51,523 nt of DNA, from NCBI GenBank assembly GCA_029856105.1, contig JAHQWH010000034.1:1-51523 (forward strand), read 5' to 3'. Shown one piece after another: positions 24,602 through 33,701 of this stretch. Within the stretch, counting starts at the first letter, position 1, and each line of letters begins with the position of its first letter. Origin of the DNA: Promethearchaeia archaeon. GTDB lineage: Archaea; Asgardarchaeota; Lokiarchaeia; Sigyniarchaeales; SOKP01. The notes beneath the pieces were generated by a model. The model was not told the origin of the DNA. It worked only from the letters and a program-made list of their open reading frames with translations, and searched no databases. A program made the translations under genes and the position numbers.

Positions 24602-25204
24602 TTGGAATTGACTGAGCTAAAGTATAAATGCATGAAATGCGGAACGTGTTGTCATGAAATTTCTGGTTCCAAAAAAAGAATACCAATATATCCTAAAGAG
24701 GCAAATAAATTAATAGAAATCGCTAAAAAAAAAGGTATTGCCTTTAAAATTATCGAAGATTTAGTATTTCCAGACATTTTAAACAAAAAAATACTTGTTG
24801 TGACATATAAAATACGATTGGACAACGAAACTCAAGGATGCCCTTTTTACGATAAAAAAAATGGGTGTACAGTACAGGAAATTAAACCATTAGCATGCAA
24901 GGCTTACCCCTTGGCTTTAAAACAAGTTGATGCTTTTAATTTTCAAATAAGTATTGATCCATTGTGTAATTTCGTAATTAGTTATTACGATTTCCTAAAA
25001 AATACGGATTTTGATGATATTAAAGAGATTTTTAGAGATGAATATCCTAAAGCTCTAGAACACTTGGAAAAGAATAAAAAGATTATGTTAAAAATTAAAA
25101 AACTCGAATATAAAAAAATAATAAAAATATCCAGACAAATTACGCTCGAGGATTTTAATAAATATTTAATAGAATGGGAAAGGGAAGAAATAACTACAAA
25201 TTAA
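24602..25204 (+). CDS. YkgJ-family CxxCxxCC protein
   Basis: The 200-residue protein carries the metal- or Fe-S-binding motif of the YkgJ family: CMKCGTCC at about 10-17, GCPFYDKKNGCTVQEIKPLACKAYPL at about 79-104 and a later Cys. These four cysteine groups bind zinc or iron. The biochemical role of the family is unsettled. The start is TTG at 24602 (MELTELKYKCMK), just upstream of the Cys motif. The PP-loop gene begins 15 bases after the stop and is probably co-transcribed. Confidence 0.85.
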   Translation: MELTELKYKCMKCGTCCHEISGSKKRIPIYPKEANKLIEIAKKKGIAFKIIEDLVFPDILNKKILVVTYKIRLDNETQGCPFYDKKNGCTVQEIKPLACKAYPLALKQVDAFNFQISIDPLCNFVISYYDFLKNTDFDDIKEIFRDEYPKALEHLEKNKKIMLKIKKLEYKKIIKISRQITLEDFNKYLIEWEREEITTN

Positions 25205-25219
25205 AATTTGAAATGAACA

Positions 25220-25855
25220 ATGAGAAAATTTATATCTTTACTTTCAGGTGGTTTAGACAGCTCAATTGCAGCATATTTAATGATAAAAAGGGGTTTTATT
25301 CCGGTGTTTCTCTCATTTTTAACCTCAGACGATGCAGATCATTCTATGAAAGATAAAGTTACAGATCTTGTCAAATTATTATCAAAGTACACAGATAACG
25401 AATTAAAAATCTATATTATTAACCACGATAACAACTTGGAGGTTTTTAAACAATTTTGTGATAGAAAATTAACTTGTGTTTTATGCAAGCGATTAATGCT
25501 TCGAACAGCAAAACGTATAGGAAGTTTAGAAAATACAAATATAATTGTTACAGGAGATATTTTAGGAGAACAAGCCAGTCAAACTTTGGATAATTTATAT
25601 TCATATAATAGTATAATTCAAGATTTTATAGTATTAAGACCTTTAATAGGATGTGATAAACAAGAAGTAATAAACACGAATAAAAAAATTGGGTCATATG
25701 AAGTTTCTTCTATCCCATCAGCGGGGTGTAAATTTAATCCACAATACCCTGAAACTCACGCAAAACCTCATGAAATACAGCATTCAGAATCAAAAATCAA
25801 TATTATCGATTTAGTTGAACATTCAATAGAAAATGCAGAAGTATTAAAATTTTGA
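25220..25855 (+). CDS. ThiI-like PP-loop protein lacking THUMP domain
   Basis: The 211-residue protein is a PP-loop ATP pyrophosphatase similar to the catalytic part of ThiI, which adenylates and thiolates tRNA uridine 8. The PP loop is LLSGGLDSSIAAYLM at about 7-21. CVLCKRLMLRTAKRI follows at about 90-104, then TGDILGEQASQTLDNL. A C-terminal SIPSAGCKF supplies the Cys corresponding to a second ThiI Cys. The N-terminal ferredoxin-like and THUMP domains of ThiI are absent, so tRNA recognition must be different or supplied in trans. It shares its transcript with the YkgJ-type gene. Confidence 0.8.
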   Translation: MRKFISLLSGGLDSSIAAYLMIKRGFIPVFLSFLTSDDADHSMKDKVTDLVKLLSKYTDNELKIYIINHDNNLEVFKQFCDRKLTCVLCKRLMLRTAKRIGSLENTNIIVTGDILGEQASQTLDNLYSYNSIIQDFIVLRPLIGCDKQEVINTNKKIGSYEVSSIPSAGCKFNPQYPETHAKPHEIQHSESKINIIDLVEHSIENAEVLKF

Positions 25856-26236
25856 TTCCAATTTATTAATTAAACCTTCAAATTCATTATCTTTTAACTC
25901 AACTTTTTTATATTTATTCAATGCATCACATATTACCTGAGTTATAAGATGTTTACAATAACCTATGGATTGATTTTTTACAACCTCCCTATAAAAATTT
26001 AGGCAGGAACAATACAATTTAGGATATATTAAATATTCGCGATGCTCTCCTGAAGCGAGCCAAATGACTCTATTCGAAGGTTTATAAGTATATTTTGTTA
26101 TGCCTTTTTTTATAACATCTAAAACTTTATCTGCCTTATTAGGAAAAATAGTATCAATGAAATTTATTAACTCATCATCGATTACGCCCTTCTTTTTTGC
26201 AATTGAATAAACATCAAGTAATAAATCTTTAGACAT
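25844..26236 (-). CDS. SWIM zinc-finger protein
   Basis: The 130-residue protein has a SWIM finger, C-x-C-x(n)-C-x-H, read as YCSCLNF...YCKHL at about 81-102. SWIM modules bind DNA or proteins; archaeal single-SWIM proteins are known as partners of recombination factors, but nothing here identifies such a partner. The first 60 residues are helical. It overlaps the 3' end of the PP-loop gene by 12 bases, tail to tail. Confidence 0.8.
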   Translation of the reverse strand: MSKDLLLDVYSIAKKKGVIDDELINFIDTIFPNKADKVLDVIKKGITKYTYKPSNRVIWLASGEHREYLIYPKLYCSCLNFYREVVKNQSIGYCKHLITQVICDALNKYKKVELKDNEFEGLINKLESKF

Positions 26237-26285
26237 TTAGTTATCATATATTAATTATAATTGATAAATAAAAAGGATATTAACT

Positions 26286-27590
26286 TTGAACAAGATTTTA
26301 TATCTCCCAACAAGATATTTCCCCGCAATCTCGGGGGCAGAGTTTTATATCCAAACGATGGCAGAGATATTAAATTTAAAACACAATTACCAAGTTGATA
26401 TCTATACCTCCACCGCAATTGATTTTAAGGCCCTAAGAGAACCTAATGGTAGAATAATTAATATTGGGGACAAACATTACGATATTGTAAATAATTTAAA
26501 AATCACGCGTTTTCCTATAAAATATAATGTTTTATTAGAAGAAAAATTAAAAACGATTAAAAATCTTCCATCCTACAATCTTTTGAAACTATCTGATGAT
26601 TGTTTGATTGAGTTTTTAAAAAATGGCCCTTATTTAGGAAATATAATTGAAAAAATAGCACACTCAACTAAATTTTCCTTTGATTTAATTCATACAACTT
26701 TCTTTCCTTACTTTAATCTTATAATAAGTTTAATACTTGGAAAACTTATCGATAAACCTACTGTTTGTACGCCTTTTTTTCATTTCTCAAATCCTAGATA
26801 TCTCAATAAAACCCTTATCGAAGCTTTAAAAAAATTTGATCAAATCATTGCATGTACGAATATTGAAAAAAAAGTAATGGTAGAAAAGTTTAACCTACCC
26901 GAAGATAAAATTAAAGTTATTTCGATGGGAGTAGATTACAAAAAGTTTGCTCTCTCTTCTGGTCGAGGCAACAACAAATTTAAATTTAAACAAAAGTACT
27001 TCAAGCCAAGGGAAAAGAAATATAAAATGATCTTATTTTGTGGTTATAAAAATTACGAGAAAGGAGCGATTTCTATTTTGCGAGCAATTCCCTACATTAT
27101 TAAAAAATATAAGAAAGTGTATTTTGTTTTTATTGGACCTTCTACTATCGCGTTTAATCTAGAGCTCTCAAAAATTAAAAAAACGATAACTCGACGAGTT
27201 ATTAATTTGACTCCAGATAATTTAGATGGCTATTACGATAAAAAAAAAATAGCAGCTTTTAACGAAACAGATGTATTTTTAATGCCAAGCCGAAGCGATG
27301 CGTTTGGCATTGCATTTTTGGAAGCTTGGGCTTCTGGCAAACCGGTTATAGGTGCAAACGTAGGGGCAACTCCAGAAGTTATTAGGAATAACATTGATGG
27401 TTTGTTAGTTGAATATGATAATTATTTAGACATAGCTAATAAAGTTATAACGCTACTAAAAAGGAAGAACTTCAGTAAAAAATTAGGATCAGAAGGTAAA
27501 ATTAGAGTTCGTGAAAATTTTTCTTGGGATATAGTAGCTAGAAAAACTCATGAAACTTATCAAGAATTAATTTCAAAAAAAGTTGATTAA
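26286..27590 (+). CDS. GT4-family glycosyltransferase
   Basis: The 434-residue protein is a GT-B glycosyltransferase of family 4. The N-terminal half starts ILYLPTRYFPAISGAEFYIQTMAEIL, the usual glycine-poor acceptor-side loop. The C-terminal half contains ILFCGYKNYEKGAISILRAIP. The donor-binding motif is FLMPSRSDAFGIAFLEAWASGKPVIGANVGATPEVI at about 341-376. The product is cytosolic or peripheral; no membrane span is visible. Donor and acceptor are unknown. The last 8 bases overlap the start of a PLP-dependent decarboxylase gene, suggesting tight translational coupling. Confidence 0.92.
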   Translation: MNKILYLPTRYFPAISGAEFYIQTMAEILNLKHNYQVDIYTSTAIDFKALREPNGRIINIGDKHYDIVNNLKITRFPIKYNVLLEEKLKTIKNLPSYNLLKLSDDCLIEFLKNGPYLGNIIEKIAHSTKFSFDLIHTTFFPYFNLIISLILGKLIDKPTVCTPFFHFSNPRYLNKTLIEALKKFDQIIACTNIEKKVMVEKFNLPEDKIKVISMGVDYKKFALSSGRGNNKFKFKQKYFKPREKKYKMILFCGYKNYEKGAISILRAIPYIIKKYKKVYFVFIGPSTIAFNLELSKIKKTITRRVINLTPDNLDGYYDKKKIAAFNETDVFLMPSRSDAFGIAFLEAWASGKPVIGANVGATPEVIRNNIDGLLVEYDNYLDIANKVITLLKRKNFSKKLGSEGKIRVRENFSWDIVARKTHETYQELISKKVD

Positions 27591-28812
27591 ATTGAAGAAG
27601 ATATCTGGAAATCCCTATTTAAATAAAAAAGAAGGAAAAGTACTAATTGATACGATTCTACTCGACGACATTTTAAGAAATTCAACAACTCCATTGATGA
27701 TTTTTTTAGAAAATAGAGTTAGAAATAATATTAACGCCTTTAGTAGAGTATTTAAATCAGTTTTTAAAAATTTTCAATGTTTTTACTCATTTAAAGCCAA
27801 TTTTCTCCCAGAAATTTGTAAAATTATTCAATCGGAAGGTATAGGTGCTGAATTAATTGGATTACCTGAATTAAATTTAGCGTTAAAATTGCAATTTCCC
27901 CCAAACAAAATTATTGTAGGAGGTCCTTATTTACCACCTGATCTGATCGAAAAATGCATACAAGAGAATGTAAAAGAAATAATTGTCTATAACTTAAACG
28001 ATTTAATTCAAATTAACTCGATTGCTAAAAAACATGATAAAATTCAAAATATTTGCATTAGAATTAATTCTCAAAAATATGGGAGTAATTTAGGAATCGT
28101 ATTTGACAAATCTAAATTAACAAAATTAACAAATTTAGTAAAAGAATGTGAAAACATCAAATTAACAACGATTTTATCTCATTATTCTACTCAAATGAAT
28201 AATTTTGGACAGTTTAAAAAAAATGTAGAATCTCTCATAGAAAATATTAAAATTTTATCTGATGCGGGGATTAATGTAGAAAATATTAATTTAGGAGGAG
28301 GTTTTCCAGAAGCAGTTATAATGCCAGAAGCCCAATTGAGAGAAATAGCGAATAATATAAACTCAACCTTAAGTAAATCTGAGCTCAATTTAAAAAACAT
28401 CTATTTTGAACCAGGACGCTATTTTATTGGAGATGCTGGTATATTTATTGCGAAAGTTATTAAAGTGTCTGAAGATAGATGGATTTTTTTAGATATAGGA
28501 AATCATATTTGTCCTAAATTCGCAAAGTGCTCCTTAAGATTTTACAACGCATCAAAAATCAACGAACCACATAAATTTAAAACTTCAATAGCTGGAATTG
28601 TGCCTACTGATCAAGATGTATTAGCGAAAAATTATTTTTTTACTAAAGATTTAAAAGAAAATGATATAGTAATGGTTACAAATGTCGGAGCGTATACTCT
28701 GACTTTTTCTAATCGGTTTCCATATACGCTCCCTAAAATAATTCTTGTTAAGAATAGAACTATTTCCGAAATTTTTGATCCTTTGAGAAATTATGATTTT
28801 TCCCTAACTTAA
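27583..28812 (+). CDS. PLP-dependent decarboxylase, DapDC/OrnDC family
   Basis: The 409-residue fold-III PLP enzyme resembles diaminopimelate, ornithine and related decarboxylases. FYSFKANFLPEICKII at about 65-80 holds the PLP-binding Lys. NLGGGFPEA matches the glycine-rich phosphate loop, and YFEPGRYFIGDAGIF the EPGR motif. The C-terminal half has a beta domain ending TLPKIILVKN. The expected C-x-x-C/DxxCxS active-site loop from the other subunit is not clear, so the substrate is open; a lysA role is possible but unproven. It starts with TTG inside the glycosyltransferase 3' end, which suggests a shared pathway, possibly modifying a glycan with an amino acid or amine. Confidence 0.85.
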   Translation: MIKLKKISGNPYLNKKEGKVLIDTILLDDILRNSTTPLMIFLENRVRNNINAFSRVFKSVFKNFQCFYSFKANFLPEICKIIQSEGIGAELIGLPELNLALKLQFPPNKIIVGGPYLPPDLIEKCIQENVKEIIVYNLNDLIQINSIAKKHDKIQNICIRINSQKYGSNLGIVFDKSKLTKLTNLVKECENIKLTTILSHYSTQMNNFGQFKKNVESLIENIKILSDAGINVENINLGGGFPEAVIMPEAQLREIANNINSTLSKSELNLKNIYFEPGRYFIGDAGIFIAKVIKVSEDRWIFLDIGNHICPKFAKCSLRFYNASKINEPHKFKTSIAGIVPTDQDVLAKNYFFTKDLKENDIVMVTNVGAYTLTFSNRFPYTLPKIILVKNRTISEIFDPLRNYDFSLT

Positions 28813-28927
28813 AGATTTAAAATTGTTCTTTTATGTAATTTACAAATAATATGAGCATATTATATTAATTCTAAAATTTCATTTATAATATTTCTATAAC
28901 ACATACAAAACAATCTGTTGTTTTTTA

Positions 28928-30034
28928 ATGGAATCTCTAATAAGAAATGCTCGAAAGAGAGAAGTAATCAAACCAACTCGTGAAAATTTTGGTTACGCTA
29001 ATATAAAAATTGTTGGATGCGGAGGCGCTGGAAACAATACCATTAATCGGTTAATGAAAATAGGAATAAAGGGAGCAAAATGCGTAGCGGTAAATACAGA
29101 TCTCCAACATTTAGAAAGCGTTGAGTCCCACATAAAACTGTTAATCGGTAAAAATTTAACACGGGGCTTAGGTGCAGGTGGTAATCCAGACATTGGTAGA
29201 GCAGCAGCAGAAGAATCACGTGAAGATTTAACAAAGATACTAAGAGAAGCTAATTTAGTCTTTATTACTTGTGGAGAAGGTGGGGGGACTGGGACCGGAA
29301 GCGCACCTATAGTAGCTGAAATAGCCAAACTTGAAGGAGCAATAGTTGTAGGCGTAGTTACATTACCGTTTGATACTGAAATAGGACGAATAGAAAAGGC
29401 TCAAATGGGACTTAATGAATTAAAGAAATATGCGGATACCCTAGTAGTAATCGATAATAATAGCCTTTTAGAGATTGCTCCAGATTTACCGATCATAGAG
29501 GCGTTTAGCGTCGCCGATGAAGTTTTAGCAACGATGGTAAAGGGAATAACTGAAACAATTTCTTTACCTTCCCTAATTAATTTAGACTTTGCTGATGTTA
29601 GGACCATTTTAAGTACGGGAGGTGTAGCAATTGTGGGAGTGGGTGAATCTGGTAATAAAGGTAACCGTGTAGAAGAGGCCATTGAAGACGCACTCAACTC
29701 ACCATTACTAGATGTATCAATTGACGGTGCAAAGGGTGCTTTAATTCATATTTGTGGAGGAAACGATATGACCCTCGCAGAAGCGAATTCTGTAGCAAAA
29801 AAGATTTCTGAAAGAATGGATGTGAACAATGCGATGGTAATCTGGGGTGCCCGAGTAAACGATGAATTCGATGGATATTTAAGAGTTATGCTCCTTATAA
29901 CGGGTATTAAATCACCGCAGATTTTTGGAAAAGATATATCACCCGTTCAATCATTTAATAACAAAAACATATCTAATAAAAAAGTTGGATTATCAAATGA
30001 TATTTTTAACATCGGTGAACTTGCTTTTGATTAA
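28928..30034 (+). CDS. ftsZ: cell division protein FtsZ
   Basis: The 368-residue protein is a tubulin-like GTPase that forms the division ring. The N-terminal nucleotide-binding region is IKIVGCGGAGNNTINRL at about 26-42. The tubulin signature is GEGGGTGTG at 116-124, with Glu where Met or Leu is frequent. The T7 synergy loop NLDFADVRTIL is at about 218-228. After about residue 335 there is a short variable tail without an obvious conserved C-terminal peptide. The start is ATG 28928; the upstream region has AT-rich TATA-like stretches. No cdv/ESCRT gene is visible nearby. Confidence 0.97.
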   Translation: MESLIRNARKREVIKPTRENFGYANIKIVGCGGAGNNTINRLMKIGIKGAKCVAVNTDLQHLESVESHIKLLIGKNLTRGLGAGGNPDIGRAAAEESREDLTKILREANLVFITCGEGGGTGTGSAPIVAEIAKLEGAIVVGVVTLPFDTEIGRIEKAQMGLNELKKYADTLVVIDNNSLLEIAPDLPIIEAFSVADEVLATMVKGITETISLPSLINLDFADVRTILSTGGVAIVGVGESGNKGNRVEEAIEDALNSPLLDVSIDGAKGALIHICGGNDMTLAEANSVAKKISERMDVNNAMVIWGARVNDEFDGYLRVMLLITGIKSPQIFGKDISPVQSFNNKNISNKKVGLSNDIFNIGELAFD

Positions 30035-30081
30035 TGTAATTTTTACTACTCCTTTTTAAATTCATTTCTTTAATTAATTAT

Positions 30082-30432
30082 ATGGATCCAAAATATTGCT
30101 CTAAAACCCAAAAAGAAGTAAGAACAGTTTTAAAAAGTCTATTTGACTGGAAAAATTTATTTTCTATCAAGGTAAAATATTTTTATGAAGGATGGGCCGT
30201 ATACATAAGAGAAAAGAGCATGTATCCTCGATGTATAGTGATTTTCAGACCTTACTCTCAGGAAAATTTTTCGATTAAAAGTTTTGAGATAAATTATGAT
30301 AAAATCAAAAGTGAGTCTTATAAGGAGCTTTATGTTAATGAAAGTATTTACTCTATTTCTAATCTTTTAAGTGAAATAAAGCAAATTATCTATGGAAAAG
30401 ATATGTTAGGAAATATCAAGAAATTGTTGTAG
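30082..30432 (+). CDS. hypothetical protein, 116 aa
   Basis: I do not recognise this protein. It is small, alpha-beta and basic, starting MDPKYCSKTQKEVRTVLKSLF, with strands VKYFYEGWAVYIREK and CIVIFRPYSQ, and a C-terminal helix ISNLLSEIKQIIYGKDML. No signal, membrane or metal motif is evident. It follows FtsZ by 47 bases on the same strand and may share its transcript. It converges on the Pno1-like gene. Confidence 0.55.
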   Translation: MDPKYCSKTQKEVRTVLKSLFDWKNLFSIKVKYFYEGWAVYIREKSMYPRCIVIFRPYSQENFSIKSFEINYDKIKSESYKELYVNESIYSISNLLSEIKQIIYGKDMLGNIKKLL

Positions 30433-30459
30433 TAATGTAAAAAAAGCTAAAAACGCTAA

Positions 30460-31017
30460 TTAGAATTGAGGTTTATATAATTTTTTAAATTCTTCCTTCT
30501 TTTTATCGTTGTATTTATTTTCTAAAAACTTTAATACAGTGTGATGAGGCATCCCGCTCAATAACATACTTACTGCTTTTCTTGCGATTTGTAAATTCTC
30601 ATAATCGGAAATGACTGAGACTGTTTTTCCATAGACAGATACGTAGCTCTCGGCAAATCTTTCGATTGCTTTTCTCATTTCACCATTCCTACCAATAATC
30701 CTCCCTTTTAATCTTTTTATTTTCTTCTCAGATTTTCCTAATATACTATACAAGTTAAAAACTTCTATGTCAAAAGTTTCGTCTAGAAGCTTCATAGCTT
30801 TAATTGGGTTAAATCCTCTGTTTATTGCATTGATTATTTTTTGAGCACTAAAGACATTAAGGGGATTATATTTTGGGTGCCCTATAACAGGTCTCACTTC
30901 GCAATCTCCAGATTCACTGTCCAAATTAATCTTAACTCCCAGTGACTCTTCAATTTCTCGTTTAGTTTCACCGTTTTTTCCAATTATTACAGCAATTCTA
31001 TTTTTTCCTATTTTCAT
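30460..31017 (-). CDS. KH-domain protein, Pno1/Dim2-like
   Basis: The 185-residue protein has two KH-type RNA-binding motifs, IGKNGETKREIEE (about 13-25) and IIGRNGEMRKAIER (about 106-119), each with the GxxG loop. The order and the CEVRP/VSMLLSGMPHHTVLKFLE segments match archaeal homologues of Pno1/Dim2, which in eukaryotes binds the 3' end of 18S rRNA and helps the Nob1 cut. It is the last gene of the aIF2-beta/DUF424/Nmd3/Rio1 operon, 46 bases after Rio1. The linkage supports a role in small-subunit maturation. Confidence 0.88.
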   Translation of the reverse strand: MKIGKNRIAVIIGKNGETKREIEESLGVKINLDSESGDCEVRPVIGHPKYNPLNVFSAQKIINAINRGFNPIKAMKLLDETFDIEVFNLYSILGKSEKKIKRLKGRIIGRNGEMRKAIERFAESYVSVYGKTVSVISDYENLQIARKAVSMLLSGMPHHTVLKFLENKYNDKKKEEFKKLYKPQF

Positions 31018-31063
31018 AATTCTACTTTAGCTTTAGTATCTTCAATAATGAATGTTTATTTTT

Positions 31064-31927
31064 TTATTTATCTAAATTTATAACTTCGTAATAAAAATCC
31101 TCTGGATTAGGAATTTCAACTCCAATTTTTTCAAAATAATTAAAAACATTCTTAATATCTCTCACTAAATAAACTTCTGCTTTTGGATGATGTGTAGTGA
31201 CTGCTTGCGAGATGTCAATTACAATTGATTTTTGATTATGATATAAAATATTAAATTCGGATAAATCACCATGAACTAAGTTTGCATTTTGATATAAGTT
31301 TTTAATAAAACCAAGAATTTCATTTAATAGTTTAATAGGTTCCTTTGGAAACTTTATATCTTTAAGTTTTGGTGCTGGAATTGATCCAAAACCAATATAT
31401 TCCATGATTAAAATATTATTTTTTACATAGATTGGCTCAGGTACGCTCAAACCCGCTTTATAAGCCCTTTTAAGATTTTTAAACTCTTTACTTGCCCATA
31501 AAAATATAATTTTTGATACATTATGTGGTATTTTTTTAAATCTAGGATCTCCTATAATATAATTTCTCATCCATCTTGACGTATTACTATCAATCTTATA
31601 TATCTTTATCGCAACTTCGCGATTATCTTCACCGTAAGCAAGGTAAACATTTGCTTCCTTACCTGCAGAAATTATCCCTTCAATTCTGTTTAAATGTCCT
31701 GCTTTTAATAATTTACTTACATGTAAATACATTCTTTCATCAAAAACAGAATCTACAGTGGCTCTTTTTTTAGTTTGATCAATTTTTTTAATTCTTATTG
31801 AATCAATCTTCTTTTTTTCCAAATTATCTAATCTTGTATTAAATTTTTTATTAAAATCATCATTTGAGATTTCTCTTTCAAGTTCTTCCTCATCTTCATC
31901 AATAGCATCGTTGTTTTGTTTCTCCAC
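31064..31927 (-). CDS. rio1: RIO1-family atypical protein kinase/ATPase
   Basis: The 287-residue protein is a Rio1-type kinase. After a charged N-terminus (1-70) the domain shows GIISAGKEANVYLAYG (P loop), VAIKIYKI (catalytic Lys), VHGDLSEFNIL (catalytic loop) and VIDISQAV (metal-binding loop, DISQ in place of DFG). The flexible loop RWMRNYIIGDPRFKK is present. Rio1 acts on late pre-40S particles in eukaryotes and a similar role is inferred in archaea. The start codon begins directly after the Nmd3 stop, with no gap, so the genes are one transcript. Confidence 0.95.
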   Translation of the reverse strand: MEKQNNDAIDEDEEELEREISNDDFNKKFNTRLDNLEKKKIDSIRIKKIDQTKKRATVDSVFDERMYLHVSKLLKAGHLNRIEGIISAGKEANVYLAYGEDNREVAIKIYKIDSNTSRWMRNYIIGDPRFKKIPHNVSKIIFLWASKEFKNLKRAYKAGLSVPEPIYVKNNILIMEYIGFGSIPAPKLKDIKFPKEPIKLLNEILGFIKNLYQNANLVHGDLSEFNILYHNQKSIVIDISQAVTTHHPKAEVYLVRDIKNVFNYFEKIGVEIPNPEDFYYEVINLDK

Positions 31928-32845
31928 TTAATCCCCGTCCATAATCCTTTTAAACGATTTTTTATCATCAAAAAAAGAAAAGTTTTTTATAAGTTTAACA
32001 TGGTTTTCATCCCTTAATAAAACCCTATTTTTGGTAATATTCTCTACAAAATATTTGGATTTGTTAATAAAAATACAGTCATTTTTTTTAATTGGTAAAA
32101 ATTTTATAAGAGTTTTTAACCTATAGAGATTTCTTCCCTTTTGAGTATCTCTCCCTACTAGCTTTTTTGTTCTCTTTAAGATAAAATTATATTTTGATTT
32201 TAATTGTGAAACTATGTGTTTCATTAACTCATTCGTACTTAAATACAAATCCACACCAAGTTTAACATCTTCTATTTTTGAAATATATTGTTTATCGTCT
32301 TTTTTAAAGATATTCTCCACAAAATAAAGGATATCCTCTAAAACTTTTTCAATAATCTCGAATTGATTCTCATTTTTTACCCGTAACTGAATAATTGATA
32401 AAAAATACATACCCCCTCTTAAATTAGAGCAATTTTTACACAATTCGTAATTTATTTTGACTTTTATCGTTTGTTGATGAGTTATTTTATGATCTTCTCT
32501 CAAAGTTCCTGTAATTGTAAGATCAAAAGAAGATAACAAGTCTTTTTGAGTAAACATTAATTCTTCAAATGAGAATGAAAAGGTTATTAAATCTTGTTTT
32601 AAATAAGATTTTAATAAAAATCGAGATATTGCCTCTTCAATAATAGGAAATAACTCATTTTCAGCAGTTTCAATCCATTCTTCTTTTTTTGAATATTTCC
32701 TGCAATCGTTGCACATTTTAAAACTGATACTTTTTGGCAATTCAAATAATGGATTTTCTTTTAAAAAACAGTTAAGGCACATACTAAAATAAGGCGCTTT
32801 TTCTTCTAGAGCTGTTCCACATATTGCACAAAATCTATGAGGCAT
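31928..32845 (-). CDS. nmd3: NMD3-family ribosome-associated protein
   Basis: The 305-residue protein matches archaeal Nmd3. The N-terminal zinc-binding part has FCAICGTALEEKA, CLNCF, and MCNDCRKY with LFELPKSISF between, which is the diagnostic family pattern. The remaining alpha-beta domains have IKVKINYELCKNCSNLRGG, a further CxxC pair at about 136-139, and KSKYNFILKRTKKLVGRDTQKG. In eukaryotes Nmd3 links the large subunit to nuclear export; in archaea, without a nucleus, it is probably a late large-subunit assembly or quality-control factor. The start overlaps the DUF424 stop by one base and Rio1 follows without a gap. Confidence 0.9.
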   Translation of the reverse strand: MPHRFCAICGTALEEKAPYFSMCLNCFLKENPLFELPKSISFKMCNDCRKYSKKEEWIETAENELFPIIEEAISRFLLKSYLKQDLITFSFSFEELMFTQKDLLSSFDLTITGTLREDHKITHQQTIKVKINYELCKNCSNLRGGMYFLSIIQLRVKNENQFEIIEKVLEDILYFVENIFKKDDKQYISKIEDVKLGVDLYLSTNELMKHIVSQLKSKYNFILKRTKKLVGRDTQKGRNLYRLKTLIKFLPIKKNDCIFINKSKYFVENITKNRVLLRDENHVKLIKNFSFFDDKKSFKRIMDGD

Positions 32846-33141
32846 TAAAACATCATTTTTATTGCCATTGGAATATTATTAATTTTTTTAACCCCTTCTT
32901 TAGAAAGGATTTTAAGGGAAATTGCCTTATTAGTTATATTTTCACCCACGATATTAAAGTAAGACGCCGTTTTTAACAATTCTCCTGCCTTATCTATGCT
33001 TAGAAGATCGCCCCCAAAAAAGCGATCACTCATTTCAATTTTCAAATTGCCCTCAATAAAAACTTGGTTTAATAGCAACTCATCGCAACATGCAACCGTA
33101 TCGATACCATTTTGACGATGGATTTTAAGATATACTCTCAT
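32845..33141 (-). CDS. DUF424 family protein
   Basis: The 98-residue protein belongs to the archaeal DUF424 group by the pattern VYLKIHRQNGIDTVACCDELL...FIEGNLKIEMSDRFFGGDLL and AGELLKTASYFNIVGE. Its function is not known. It lies between aIF2-beta and Nmd3, the conserved archaeal location, with 24 bases after aIF2-beta and one base overlap with Nmd3, which ties it to translation or ribosome biogenesis. Confidence 0.85.
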   Translation of the reverse strand: MRVYLKIHRQNGIDTVACCDELLLNQVFIEGNLKIEMSDRFFGGDLLSIDKAGELLKTASYFNIVGENITNKAISLKILSKEGVKKINNIPMAIKMMF

Positions 33142-33165
33142 CTGGCAAACTTTAAACTATATTTA

Positions 33166-33576
33166 TCATTCTTTTATTTCTTCATGCGCCCCGCAAGCGG
33201 TGCATTTAAGAAATTTTTTTTTCCCTTCTCTTTGAATTTCTGTATCAGGTTTATTACAAATTTTGCATAATACAAATGTCTTAGAATATAATTCAATTAA
33301 CCGATTTAAAACTTGTTCTTTATAAACTCCTTTTAAAAATAGATGTTGTCCCCTCATTTCTCCCATTGTACCTACTTTTTTTAAAAACTCAACAATGAAA
33401 TGTTTTCGATCGCGATTTAAAGTATTGATAATTTTATTGAAATTTGTAATATAAGTATTCTTAGCTTCTATTCTTATCTGAACTTTTGGTATTTCAAATC
33501 TAGACAATTTCTTTACGTTGTCGGGGATATTTTCATATCCCTTGTCTAGTAATTCCTGATAATTGTTTATATCCAT
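33166..33576 (-). CDS. translation initiation factor aIF2 subunit beta
   Basis: The 136-residue protein is archaeal aIF2-beta. A helical N-terminus (LLDKGYENIPDNVKKLSRFEIPK) leads to the alpha-beta core with TYITNFNKIINTLNRDRKHFIVEFLKKVGTMG (conserved 'iiNf.ei...l.R...hl.kfL..ElgT.g'). A C-terminal zinc ribbon has CKIC and CTAC. It helps deliver initiator tRNA with the alpha and gamma subunits. It is the first gene of a five-gene operon; the gene for initiator tRNA is about 1 kb upstream on the same strand, past the RPA32-like gene. Confidence 0.95.
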   Translation of the reverse strand: MDINNYQELLDKGYENIPDNVKKLSRFEIPKVQIRIEAKNTYITNFNKIINTLNRDRKHFIVEFLKKVGTMGEMRGQHLFLKGVYKEQVLNRLIELYSKTFVLCKICNKPDTEIQREGKKKFLKCTACGAHEEIKE

Positions 33577-33701
33577 TTTAGTTTACCTTTTTTTACTTTA
33601 TATACTAAATGTAATAATCATTCTAACAAAAATAATTTTTCGATTTTGAAAAATTATTTGATTTGAAAATTCAAAAAAATCAATTCTAGTTAGAATTGTT
33701 T

